Shown here in pieces: positions 35,701-42,679 of a stretch of 64,000 nucleotides of DNA. The DNA is from Planctomycetaceae bacterium (GTDB lineage Bacteria > Planctomycetota > Phycisphaerae > Sedimentisphaerales > UBA12454), in NCBI GenBank assembly GCA_021371795.1, contig JAJFVK010000019.1, positions 310,001-374,000 on the forward strand. Direction: 5' to 3'. Positions within the stretch are counted from its first letter, which is position 1; each line of letters starts with the position of its first letter. The notes below the pieces were generated by a model, which was given only the letters and a program-made list of their open reading frames with translations, did no database searches and was not told where the DNA came from. The position numbers were made by a program, and so were the translations under genes.

Positions 35701-35991
35701 GCTTTGTCCGCCAAGATTCGGCAGCAGCGCATCAGGCCGTTCTTTTTTGATGATTTCAGTCATTGAATCGAGCGTTAATGGCTCAATGTATGTGATATCT
35801 GCCATCCCGGGGTCGGTCATAATCGTGGCAGGATTGGAATTTACAAGTAATATCTTGTAACCCAGCTTTCGAAGCGCCTTGCACGCCTGTGTGCCTGAAT
35901 AATCGAATTCGCAGGCCTGACCAATCACGATTGGACCAGAACCTATTATCATTACTTTACTTATATCTTTTCTTCCCGGCATAGTATCCAT
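32779..35991 (-). CDS. carB: Carbamoyl-phosphate synthase large subunit
   Basis: 1070 aa. Two homologous ATP-grasp halves (starting [22 protein letters not shown] and [22 protein letters not shown], each quoted in part of a longer block), with biotin-carboxylase-like repeats, and a C-terminal MGS-like regulatory domain (~940-1070; [20 protein letters not shown]). Makes carbamoyl phosphate from bicarbonate, ammonia (from CarA glutaminase) and two ATP, for pyrimidines and arginine. carA is not adjacent, so the genes are split. Own terminator downstream; divergent from mscL. Confidence 0.97.
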   Translation of the reverse strand: [1070 protein letters not shown]

Positions 35992-36114
35992 CCCTGAAAA
36001 AAATACATATTTGTAGTGCTATCAGACAATTTTGTGGAAATTATATACACTTTTGTCGCTTGTTAAAGTAAAAAATCAAAATTTTAGCACTATAAGCACA
36101 GATGAAGAAATGTA

Positions 36115-36142
36115 TTGCATTATTTAATGTATGGCATAATAT
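36115..36142 (+). promoter_or_regulatory. Promoter of mscL, near-leaderless
   Basis: TTGCAT (36115-36120), 16-bp spacer, TAATAT (36137-36142), 7 nt before the ATG at 36150. This makes the upstream ATG at 36102 unusable. Confidence 0.5.
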
Positions 36143-36149
36143 TCAGATT

Positions 36150-36515
36150 ATGAAGATTTGGCAGGAATTTAAACAGTTCGCGATTAAAGGCAACGCCATC
36201 GATATGGCAGTCGCAATCATCATCGGCACATCTTTTAATAAGGTTGTAAACTCTTTAGTCAACGATGTAATTATGCCGCCGATAGGTTTTGTTCTCGGCG
36301 GTGTTGATTTCAAGAATCTTCAGGTTATCCTAAAACCAGAGACGCTGACAGCTGCTAACGACAAACTGCCGGCCGTGGCATTACGTTATGGTATGTTCAT
36401 CAATACACTCATAGATTTTCTCATAGTCGCTTTTACAATGTTTATGGTAGTTAAACTAATGAACAAAATCCTAACCGCACGCGCCAAAAATATTTCCAAA
36501 GAAGAAAAGAAATAG
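36150..36515 (+). CDS. mscL: Large-conductance mechanosensitive channel
   Basis: 121 aa from the ATG at 36150 (family start: [28 protein letters not shown], quoted as [10 protein letters not shown] and DMAVAIIIG). Two membrane helices with the pore-lining first helix, a short periplasmic loop, [15 protein letters not shown] second helix and a charged C-terminal helix ending SKEEKK. Opens under membrane tension to release solutes after osmotic downshock. No Shine-Dalgarno; see the promoter entry. Confidence 0.95.
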   Translation: MKIWQEFKQFAIKGNAIDMAVAIIIGTSFNKVVNSLVNDVIMPPIGFVLGGVDFKNLQVILKPETLTAANDKLPAVALRYGMFINTLIDFLIVAFTMFMVVKLMNKILTARAKNISKEEKK

Positions 36516-36617
36516 CTTTATTCGACAAATGCATATAATAAACATTTAATATCTAATTAACACATAAAGATTATTAGTCTGTAATTGACACAATTGTACA
36601 AACAAATGTTTTCCTTA

Positions 36618-36647
36618 TTGACATTTTCTGCCATTCATATGTAAAAT
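36618..36647 (+). promoter_or_regulatory. Promoter of the PEP-CTERM gene at 36873
   Basis: TTGACA (36618-36623), 18-bp spacer, TAAAAT (36642-36647). It leaves a leader of about 215 nt. Confidence 0.55.
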
Positions 36648-36737
36648 AACGCCCGGTATTCATTTCACAGAGAGAGCGGCAACGTAAGTTAAAGTGCGAT
36701 GTAAGGCTTCTATTACTTAAGTTTTCTTTCATTTTAA

Positions 36738-36840
36738 TTTTTACGAGAAAGTGTGAGAGATGATACATAGGAGAAAAAGACAAAATCAGCAGTTTGAGGA
36801 ATTCACGTTTTATTCTGCCTGTCCTATCCCTCTCGTAAAA
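36738..36840 (+). other. Long-range structured leader
   Basis: TTTTACGAGA (36739-36748) is the exact reverse complement of TCTCGTAAAA (36831-36840). Inside, ATAGGA (about 36767-36772) pairs with TCCTAT (about 36823-36828). The base of this structure lies 24 nt before the ribosome site of the PEP-CTERM gene. It could be an RNA control element; no known riboswitch consensus was recognised. Confidence 0.45.
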
Positions 36841-36872
36841 TATATATAGTTTTAATTTATGGAGGAAAGAGT

Positions 36873-37964
36873 ATGCGAAGAAAAATTATTTTATGTTTGT
36901 GTGGTGTTGTAATTTTGTCGTGCAGTATTTCTGCATCGGCAGCGCAGTGGCAGCCATGGTATGATATCCAGCACAATTTCATACTTCGCCCTGGCGGTTC
37001 GATCGTACCAAAAGTTATATGGTATGAGTTTGAACACACATGGGCGGTCGATAACGCCAGTCCCGCACCGTATGATTTCGATGTCAATCCTCTCGCACAG
37101 CCGGCTAATTTTGCCCGTTTCGGCACAGATCGAGGCAAACGAAATGGCGATGTCATTAACTCCGGAGGAGCAAAAGTAAATAAGGATACGTTCAACGTTC
37201 CTCAAGGAGGCGGCGTGGGATCTGGCAGCATTACCTCGAATGATCCTGGTTCCACAGGCAGAGCAAATTCATCAGTAACTGTCAACCCGTTTGTCGCAGG
37301 CGGAAATGTAACTGGCAATGTGCATGTTTGGGGCGATGCGACAGCAAACGGTACGGGCTCGGAAAGAGGCGCCTATGGTTTCAGCTACTCCGGTGTTACC
37401 GCACAAGGCGGAAGAGCCTTAAAAAATGGACGAATCGCATGGAATCCCGTCTTTAGGGCGGCTGTATCCGGTTCGGCAGGCGGAGCTACATGGGGAACAG
37501 ACCCAATCAATATTACCGTGCATGATTTGGTAACCGATGAAACGCTTATTGAGACGTTACTATTTATCGAGTGCGAACTGAACGGAATGAACGATGAAAT
37601 TGACTGGAGCAACGGGATGTTGTCATTGGATGCAACCGATGCGGTATTTCACATCGACATCAGCAGCCAATACACTGTCCAACGGGGATATTTAGATTTG
37701 GCTGTTGAAAACGGTGTTATCACCACGTCTTCTGATGGCGGTATTTTTGATGGTATATTACCGTCAATTGGTGGTTCTGGAACTTTTGATGTGGCTTTGA
37801 GCAGTGAAATGATATTGGACTATGATATGGGCGAATTCGACGGCCACGACCTTGATGTTACACTTGATTGGTGCGGAACAGGTGCGGCGATTGTGCCGGA
37901 ACCGGCAACTATTATGATGCTTAGTACTGGCGGATTTGCATTTGTACGAAAACGCAGAGCTTAA
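36873..37964 (+). CDS. PEP-CTERM surface protein
   Basis: 363 aa, GGAGG site before the ATG. Signal peptide ending SASA; C-terminal VPEPATIMML, glycine-containing hydrophobic stretch and RKRRA tail. The body (residues 25-335) is Gly, Ser and Asn rich with beta-sandwich character and no cysteine pairs after the signal. Single gene with promoter, long leader and strong terminator, which suggests high and regulated expression. Probably surface-exposed; ligand unknown. Confidence 0.85.
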   Translation: MRRKIILCLCGVVILSCSISASAAQWQPWYDIQHNFILRPGGSIVPKVIWYEFEHTWAVDNASPAPYDFDVNPLAQPANFARFGTDRGKRNGDVINSGGAKVNKDTFNVPQGGGVGSGSITSNDPGSTGRANSSVTVNPFVAGGNVTGNVHVWGDATANGTGSERGAYGFSYSGVTAQGGRALKNGRIAWNPVFRAAVSGSAGGATWGTDPINITVHDLVTDETLIETLLFIECELNGMNDEIDWSNGMLSLDATDAVFHIDISSQYTVQRGYLDLAVENGVITTSSDGGIFDGILPSIGGSGTFDVALSSEMILDYDMGEFDGHDLDVTLDWCGTGAAIVPEPATIMMLSTGGFAFVRKRRA

Positions 37965-37991
37965 GCAAATGTAACTTTTTGTAGCTAACTA

Positions 37992-38028
37992 AAGGCTGCG
38001 AATGTTTTTTGAAAACACTCGCAGCCTT
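37992..38028 (+). terminator. Strong terminator after the PEP-CTERM gene
   Basis: AAGGCTGCGA (37992-38001) with TCGCAGCCTT (38019-38028), extended inward by TGTTTT/AAAACA after one mismatch, 3-nt loop; followed by ATTTGTTT. Confidence 0.88.
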
Positions 38029-38034
38029 ATTTGT

Positions 38035-38063
38035 TTGCATTTTTTATCTGCCAACCTTATCAT
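38035..38063 (+). promoter_or_regulatory. Promoter of the GH1 gene, near-leaderless
   Basis: TTGCAT (38035-38040), 17-bp spacer, TATCAT (38058-38063), 7 nt before the ATG at 38071. It directly follows the terminator of the previous gene. Confidence 0.55.
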
Positions 38064-38070
38064 TTTCGAA

Positions 38071-39441
38071 ATGGAAAATGAAAAAAGTACATCGTTCCCG
38101 AACAACTTTATATGGGCGGCGGCATCCGCAAGTTATCAAATCGAAGGCGCCTTCAATAAAGACGGCAAAGGCCTGTCCGTATGGGATACATTCTGCAAAC
38201 AGCCGGGCAAGGTTTACTCCGGCAACACCGGAGATATCGCCTGCGACCACTATAACAGGTTCGAAGAAGACTGCAAAATAATGAAGGACATCGGCTTAAA
38301 GGCTTATCGGCTTTCAATCTCCTGGCCAAGAGTCCTGCCCGACGGCATCGGCAAAGTAAACGAAAAAGGCCTTGAGTTTTACGACAAGCTGATTGATAAA
38401 CTCCTCGAATACGGCATTGAACCGTGGGTAACACTTTTCCATTGGGATTATCCGCAGAGTTTGTTTGAAAAAGGCGGCTGGCTAAATCCGCAAAGCCCGG
38501 ATTGGTTCGCAGAATATACAAAGGTTGTGATTGACAGACTTTCAAACCGCGTCAGCAAATGGATTCCGCAAAACGAACCGCAGTGTTTTATTGATTTGGG
38601 ACATCGCACGGGCTATCACGCGCCGGGATTGAAGCTCGAATTGCCGCAACTGCTGCTCGCTGCGCATAATTCACTGCTCGCGCACGGCAAATCGGTACAG
38701 ATAATCCGTGCAAACGCAAAATTAAAACCGTCAATCGGCACCGCATTGGTTGGCCTGCCGGCAATTCCAACCAGTGAAAATTTCATCAATGTCGAGGTTA
38801 CCAAAAGAGCAATGTTCTCTGTATTCGACAACTCGCTTATGAATAACTCATGGTTTGCAGACCCTGTGCTGCTGGGCAAATACCCTGAAGACGGCCTGAA
38901 AAAATTCGCGGAAGAAATGCCGAAGTTCCGCGATGATGATATGAAGACGATTTTTCAGCCGCTCGATTTTATCGGCTTAAATATCTATCGTGGATGGAAA
39001 GTTCGTCCATCGTTAAAAACAGGGGCAGAAATTGTGCCTGCTCCGGAAGGTTTCCCATTGACGACAATGGATTGGGAAGTTACGCCGGAGGCACTGTATT
39101 GGGGCCCGAAATTTTTCTACGAAAGATATAAACTGCCGATAGTCATTACCGAAAACGGAATGGCAAATTGCGATTGGATTTATGAAGATGGCAAAGTCCA
39201 TGACCCGCAGCGAATTGATTTCGTTACAAAGCATCTCAAGCAGTACAAACGCGCGATAGACGAAGGCATCCCGTGCAAAGGTTATTTCCATTGGTGTCTT
39301 ACGGATAATTTCGAATGGGCGTATGGCTACAGCAAACGTTTTGGACTTGTCTATGTTGATTACCAAACCCAAAAACGCACGCTGAAAGATTCGGCGCATT
39401 GGTATAAAGATATAATTGCGACAAACGGAGCAAATTTGTGA
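38071..39441 (+). CDS. GH1 beta-glucosidase
   Basis: 456 aa from the ATG at 38071; the longer frame begins inside the upstream terminator. GH1 TIM barrel: N-terminal FIWAAASASYQIEGA, CDHYNRFEED, YRLSISWPRVLP, acid/base Glu169 in the PQNEP motif, nucleophile Glu in VITENGMA, and the C-terminal GYFHWCLTDNFEWAYGYSKRFGL block (quoted in part: WCLTDNFEWA). No signal peptide, so intracellular. Hydrolyses beta-glucosides or related oligosaccharides. Overlaps the next gene by 4 nt. Confidence 0.94.
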   Translation: MENEKSTSFPNNFIWAAASASYQIEGAFNKDGKGLSVWDTFCKQPGKVYSGNTGDIACDHYNRFEEDCKIMKDIGLKAYRLSISWPRVLPDGIGKVNEKGLEFYDKLIDKLLEYGIEPWVTLFHWDYPQSLFEKGGWLNPQSPDWFAEYTKVVIDRLSNRVSKWIPQNEPQCFIDLGHRTGYHAPGLKLELPQLLLAAHNSLLAHGKSVQIIRANAKLKPSIGTALVGLPAIPTSENFINVEVTKRAMFSVFDNSLMNNSWFADPVLLGKYPEDGLKKFAEEMPKFRDDDMKTIFQPLDFIGLNIYRGWKVRPSLKTGAEIVPAPEGFPLTTMDWEVTPEALYWGPKFFYERYKLPIVITENGMANCDWIYEDGKVHDPQRIDFVTKHLKQYKRAIDEGIPCKGYFHWCLTDNFEWAYGYSKRFGLVYVDYQTQKRTLKDSAHWYKDIIATNGANL

Positions 39442-39920
39442 AGATAAACAAGTATATTATTATTACTTCTTTGGCACTTTGCGAAATATTATTTTGCAGC
39501 GGATGTGCGGACTCTAATGACGTTCCAGATACTTTCGTTGATGGCACAACATTTTTTCAAACATCTATTAAATTAGTTGATATTAATGGAACACCTTTAG
39601 TAAATATGAATACATTTTTAACTTTTTACCCAAAAGAAACTCCTCAAAAGATCGATCAATCAAAAATCGCACCTACTAACGAGACAGGCTTTGTTCAATT
39701 AAAAGCCAATGCAAATTGGGGTTATAGCTACAATTCTAAGCAAGAACATGATTCAGGCCCCCCTGATATGAAGCCTCGAATAGCGTATTTATGGTATCAG
39801 GATTCAAAAAACAATTGGCAAAAAATGGAATTGAATATTAAACCAACGCAAATAACTTCAAAAAAAGATGCCAGTCATATTGATCTCGGAACCGTTTGTA
39901 TTGGGACAAACTTGAAATGA
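39438..39920 (+). CDS. Small lipoprotein
   Basis: 160 aa, GTG start overlapping the GH1 stop. Lipoprotein signal with lipobox CSGC (Cys23). The mature part has a beta-sandwich look (FFQTSIKLVDINGTPLVNMNTFLTFYPKE) with TNETGFVQLKANANWGY, like carboxypeptidase-regulatory or transthyretin-type domains that carry a variable turn. AT-rich compared with GH1. No family assigned; overlap with GH1 and DUF952 genes suggests one transcript. Confidence 0.65.
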   Translation: MKINKYIIITSLALCEILFCSGCADSNDVPDTFVDGTTFFQTSIKLVDINGTPLVNMNTFLTFYPKETPQKIDQSKIAPTNETGFVQLKANANWGYSYNSKQEHDSGPPDMKPRIAYLWYQDSKNNWQKMELNIKPTQITSKKDASHIDLGTVCIGTNLK

Positions 39921-40252
39921 TTTATCACATCGCAAAAAAATCGGACTGGTCGGCCTGTGCAAATAAAGCTCCGTACAAACCGGCTGATTTTGACAAAGAT
40001 GGTTTTGTTCACTGCTCTGACGACCATCAGGTTGAAAGGGTTGCGAACTGGATGTTTAAAGGCCAAAAGGATTTGGTACTGCTGAAAATAGACCCGACAA
40101 AATTAAACGCTCGTACAATCTACGAAAGCCCGCAGGGAACAGACGAAAAGTTCCCGCACATCTATGGCCCAATTAATCTCGATGCAGTCGTAAGCGTTTT
40201 GTCATTGCCCTGCGATTCAACAGGCAAATTCAATTTCAATAGTATAGTGTAA
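39917..40252 (+). CDS. DUF952 family protein
   Basis: 111 aa from the ATG at 39917, which overlaps the previous stop as ATGA. DUF952 motifs: IYHIAKKSDW, DGFVHCSDDHQV (the HCS block) and FPHIYGPINLDAVV. The fold is related to ADP-ribosyl/phosphotransferase-like proteins; the molecular role of most members is unknown. The stop codon lies inside the TATAGTGTAA repeat element. Confidence 0.88.
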   Translation: MIYHIAKKSDWSACANKAPYKPADFDKDGFVHCSDDHQVERVANWMFKGQKDLVLLKIDPTKLNARTIYESPQGTDEKFPHIYGPINLDAVVSVLSLPCDSTGKFNFNSIV

Positions 40253-40272
40253 ATTCGTGTCCATTCGTGGTT
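40243..40272 (+). repeat. Intergenic repeat TATAGTGTAAATTCGTGT...TTCGTGGTT, copy 1
   Basis: TATAGTGTAAATTCGTGT at 40243-40260, then CCA, then TTCGTGGTT to 40272. The same phrase occurs at 40853-40882. It supplies the stop codon of the DUF952 gene and the first bases of the -35 box of cobO. Confidence 0.65.
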
Positions 40273-40299
40273 GACCTTTTGCATTCATTTCCTTATCAT
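40271..40299 (+). promoter_or_regulatory. Promoter of cobO, near-leaderless
   Basis: TTGACC (40271-40276), 17-bp spacer, TATCAT (40294-40299), 6 nt before the ATG at 40306. Confidence 0.55.
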
Positions 40300-40305
40300 A
40301 TTCCC

Positions 40306-40848
40306 ATGCTTTCAAAAGGATTAGTACAAATTTATACCGGCACCGGTAAAGGCAAGACAACTGCCTCGTTTGGCCTTGCGCTTCGAGCCGCGGGCTGGGG
40401 TAATAAGGTTATAATCTATCAATTCCTTAAACCGGCATCTCTGAAACTCGGCGAACGCAAAGCCGTTGCGAAAAGTCAACTGGCGATTAAGATTGTTCCA
40501 TTAAAAATCGAATGGAATATGAAAAAATCCCTCGACGACGGCAAAACCATCGAGAAAACAAGGCAGCAAATCGCCCTGCTGTTCGAAAAAATTCAAACAC
40601 AAGCGAAAAACAGAGAATATGATATAATTATCCTCGATGAAATTGTGTTCTGCCTGACAGCTAAACTTGTTGCTTTAGACTTAATAAAGGATTTGATTAA
40701 ATCAAAGGCAAAGCAGGTGGAATTAATTCTAACCGGCCAAGGAGCAACAAAAGAATTGATAAAGTTGGCCGATTTGGTTACGGAGATGAAATTGATTAAA
40801 CATCCATTTGAAAAAAAAATCAACGCCCGTAAAGGGATAGAGTTTTAA
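40306..40848 (+). CDS. cobO: Cob(I)yrinic acid a,c-diamide adenosyltransferase
   Basis: 180 aa from the ATG at 40306, where the family starts (GLVQIYTGTGKGKTTASFG, P-loop GTGKGKT). Also RAAGWGNKVIIYQFLKP and DIIILDEIVFCL, as in CobO/BtuR. Adenosylates the cobalt of corrinoids using ATP. It fits the BtuFDC-type uptake operon 2 kb downstream: imported cobalamin would be made into adenosylcobalamin here. It is preceded by its own promoter inside a repeat. Confidence 0.92.
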   Translation: MLSKGLVQIYTGTGKGKTTASFGLALRAAGWGNKVIIYQFLKPASLKLGERKAVAKSQLAIKIVPLKIEWNMKKSLDDGKTIEKTRQQIALLFEKIQTQAKNREYDIIILDEIVFCLTAKLVALDLIKDLIKSKAKQVELILTGQGATKELIKLADLVTEMKLIKHPFEKKINARKGIEF

Positions 40849-40852
40849 AATT

Positions 40853-40882
40853 TATAGTGTAAATTCGTGTTTTTTCGTGGTT
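40853..40882 (+). repeat. Intergenic repeat TATAGTGTAAATTCGTGT...TTCGTGGTT, copy 2
   Basis: TATAGTGTAAATTCGTGT (40853-40870), TT, TTTCGTGGTT to about 40882, 10 nt before the ispD start. Same order and strand as copy 1. Confidence 0.65.
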
Positions 40883-40892
40883 AATAATAGGC

Positions 40893-41660
40893 TTGAAAAT
40901 GAACATAGCTGTCATAATTTGCGCTGCGGGAAGCAGCAAACGGTTTGTCGAAAAGCAGAAGCATAATCTCGAAGCGGCAAAGAAAAAGCAGTTTTCAGAT
41001 GTTGCCGGCCGCCCTGCGTTTTTGCGCAGCATTGAATTTTTCGCCGGCCGCGACGATGTTAAGCAAATCATAATGACAATCCCTGCCGAAGATGAAGAAC
41101 TTTTCAAAATCACACATGGCGCAAACATCAGCTTCCACGGCGTAAAACTCTGTCTTGGCGGCAGTGAGCGTTTCGAGTCCGTGGCAAAGGCACTTGCGAT
41201 GGTGAAAGACGATATCGATTTTGTCGCCGTTCACGATGCTGTCAGGTGCTGCCTGACGGAACAATGGGTAAATGACGTTTTTGCAAAAGCCAAAGAGACC
41301 GGCACGGCAATGCTGGCCAGCCCTGTCGTTGCGACACTCAAGAAAGTTGAAAACGAACAGATACTCCAGACCGTTGACCGCAGCGGATTATATGAGGCAC
41401 AAACTCCGCAGGTTTTCAGGAAGGATATGCTTTTAAAAGCGTACGCGAATCTTGAAAAACTTGATAAGTCTAAAATTAGCGATGATTCCCAGCTTGTCGA
41501 GGCTATGGGGGAAAAGGTTTCGATAGTTAAGACGGATTTTTCAAATCTCAAGATAACGACAAAAGCAGATATCGCGATAGCCGAGGCGATTATAAAATCC
41601 CGCACACAGGATAAACCCAAAGGCTATGTCGGCCCTTACGGCAACGAAGCACAGTGGTAA
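40893..41660 (+). CDS. ispD: 2-C-methyl-D-erythritol 4-phosphate cytidylyltransferase
   Basis: 255 aa. N-terminal CTP-binding AVIICAAGSSKRF with downstream Lys-rich KKKQF, FVAVHDAVRC, LYEAQTPQVFR and the C-terminal TDFSNLKITTKADIAIAE; all are IspD marks. The segment between AAGSSKR and KKQ is longer than usual. Makes CDP-methylerythritol in the MEP isoprenoid pathway, together with ispG at 46447. Confidence 0.93.
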   Translation: MKMNIAVIICAAGSSKRFVEKQKHNLEAAKKKQFSDVAGRPAFLRSIEFFAGRDDVKQIIMTIPAEDEELFKITHGANISFHGVKLCLGGSERFESVAKALAMVKDDIDFVAVHDAVRCCLTEQWVNDVFAKAKETGTAMLASPVVATLKKVENEQILQTVDRSGLYEAQTPQVFRKDMLLKAYANLEKLDKSKISDDSQLVEAMGEKVSIVKTDFSNLKITTKADIAIAEAIIKSRTQDKPKGYVGPYGNEAQW

Positions 41661-41688
41661 AATACTATATTTTCGAAGGAGAATTCAA

Positions 41689-42123
41689 ATGGCAAACAAA
41701 ACAGATTTAATAGCTTATTGCGGGCTTAATTGTGGGCAGTGTCCGGGATATACGCAGATACCCGCTAATCTGGCAAAGAATTTAAAAAAAGAACTTACAA
41801 AAGGTAAATTCGATAAGGTATCGGATTTCCTGGCTAAAATGCCCGGCTTTGAAGGCTTCAAATATTATCAGCAGGGATTTGAATTACTTGAATCGATTAC
41901 AAAACTTCGCTGCCCCGGCTGCCGAAAAGGCGGCGGCTCACCAAAATGCAAAATCAGAATTTGCGCAAAGAAAAATAAATATAAGGGTTGTTGGCAGTGC
42001 TTGAAATTTGAGGATTGCGGTAAGTTCGTAACATTGCAGGAAGACAATCAGAAAACTTATCTGAAGAACTTGCGAAAATTAAAAAAGACCGGACTTGAGA
42101 AATTTGTTAAAAACAAAATCTAA
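41689..42123 (+). CDS. DUF3795 cysteine-rich protein
   Basis: 144 aa from the ATG at 41689 with AAGGAG 6 nt upstream. Begins LIAYCGLNCGQCPGY, the DUF3795 hallmark, followed by RCPGCRKGGGSPKCKIRICAKK and CWQCLKFEDC: eleven cysteines, several as CxxC, which suggests zinc or iron-sulfur binding. Cytoplasmic. Function of the family unknown. Confidence 0.88.
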   Translation: MANKTDLIAYCGLNCGQCPGYTQIPANLAKNLKKELTKGKFDKVSDFLAKMPGFEGFKYYQQGFELLESITKLRCPGCRKGGGSPKCKIRICAKKNKYKGCWQCLKFEDCGKFVTLQEDNQKTYLKNLRKLKKTGLEKFVKNKI

Positions 42124-42347
42124 TACCACAGGTATTTTTCAATCGCGCGTTGAACGGTTCGTAAACCATCGTGCCTGCTTCGCCAAGCCGCGAATCACAA
42201 TTGCACAATTATTTAAAATCGTCGGTGTTACAAGCTGACAGGTGTGTAATCGCGGTCGTAATTAGTGATTTTTGATACTGCGGTGAAAACAAAAGACAGG
42301 AAACCCAACAGCACCATAACCAGGATTCACAATGATACGGATATAGA

Positions 42348-42375
42348 ATTATGCCCGTCGTAAGACGGGCATAAT
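42348..42375 (-). terminator. Perfect hairpin with GTAA loop after the zinc-ribbon gene
   Basis: ATTATGCCCGTC (42348-42359) and GACGGGCATAAT (42364-42375) form a 12-bp perfect stem with a GTAA loop. There is no T-run, so it may be a protein- or Rho-assisted terminator, or an mRNA end stabiliser. The 42124-42347 stretch before it shows no other feature. Confidence 0.5.
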
Positions 42376-42387
42376 TAGCGGGCCAAA

Positions 42388-42555
42388 TTAACCGTTTTTC
42401 TTTTTAGAATAGCAGTTTCTGCAAAATACAGGTCTGCCTTCTTTAGGCTGGAAAGGAACTTCACATTCTTGTGAACATTCAGCACATACAGCTTTGTACA
42501 TCTGGCGTGGTCCGAAACTTTTACCGCCCTGACCACCTCTGTTAAAATCTCTCAC
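42388..42555 (-). CDS. Small CxxC-x17-CxxC zinc-ribbon protein
   Basis: 55 aa, GTG start at 42555 with GGAGA 6 nt upstream. After a Gly-rich basic head (RDFNRGGQGGKSFGPRQ) comes MYKAVCAECSQECEVPF, then RPVFCRNCYSKKKNG. CAEC and CRNC are exactly 17 residues apart, the defining layout of the CxxC-x17-CxxC family, which is common in planctomycetes and candidate phyla. Likely binds zinc and, given the basic head, nucleic acid. Function unknown. Confidence 0.85.
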   Translation of the reverse strand: MRDFNRGGQGGKSFGPRQMYKAVCAECSQECEVPFQPKEGRPVFCRNCYSKKKNG

Positions 42556-42679
42556 GTGACTTCTCCGAAAAAAACTAAACTACATAATCTTTCACCTGCC
42601 CAGAGCAGGTAAATATAGGGTCTAATATATACCATAAATCTTTTGTTTTGCAAGCAATAAATATAAATTATTTAACGAC

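Noticed and set aside
38002-38070. Upstream ATG at 38002 as the GH1 start
   Set aside because: It lies inside the strong terminator hairpin of the preceding gene and before the GH1 promoter.
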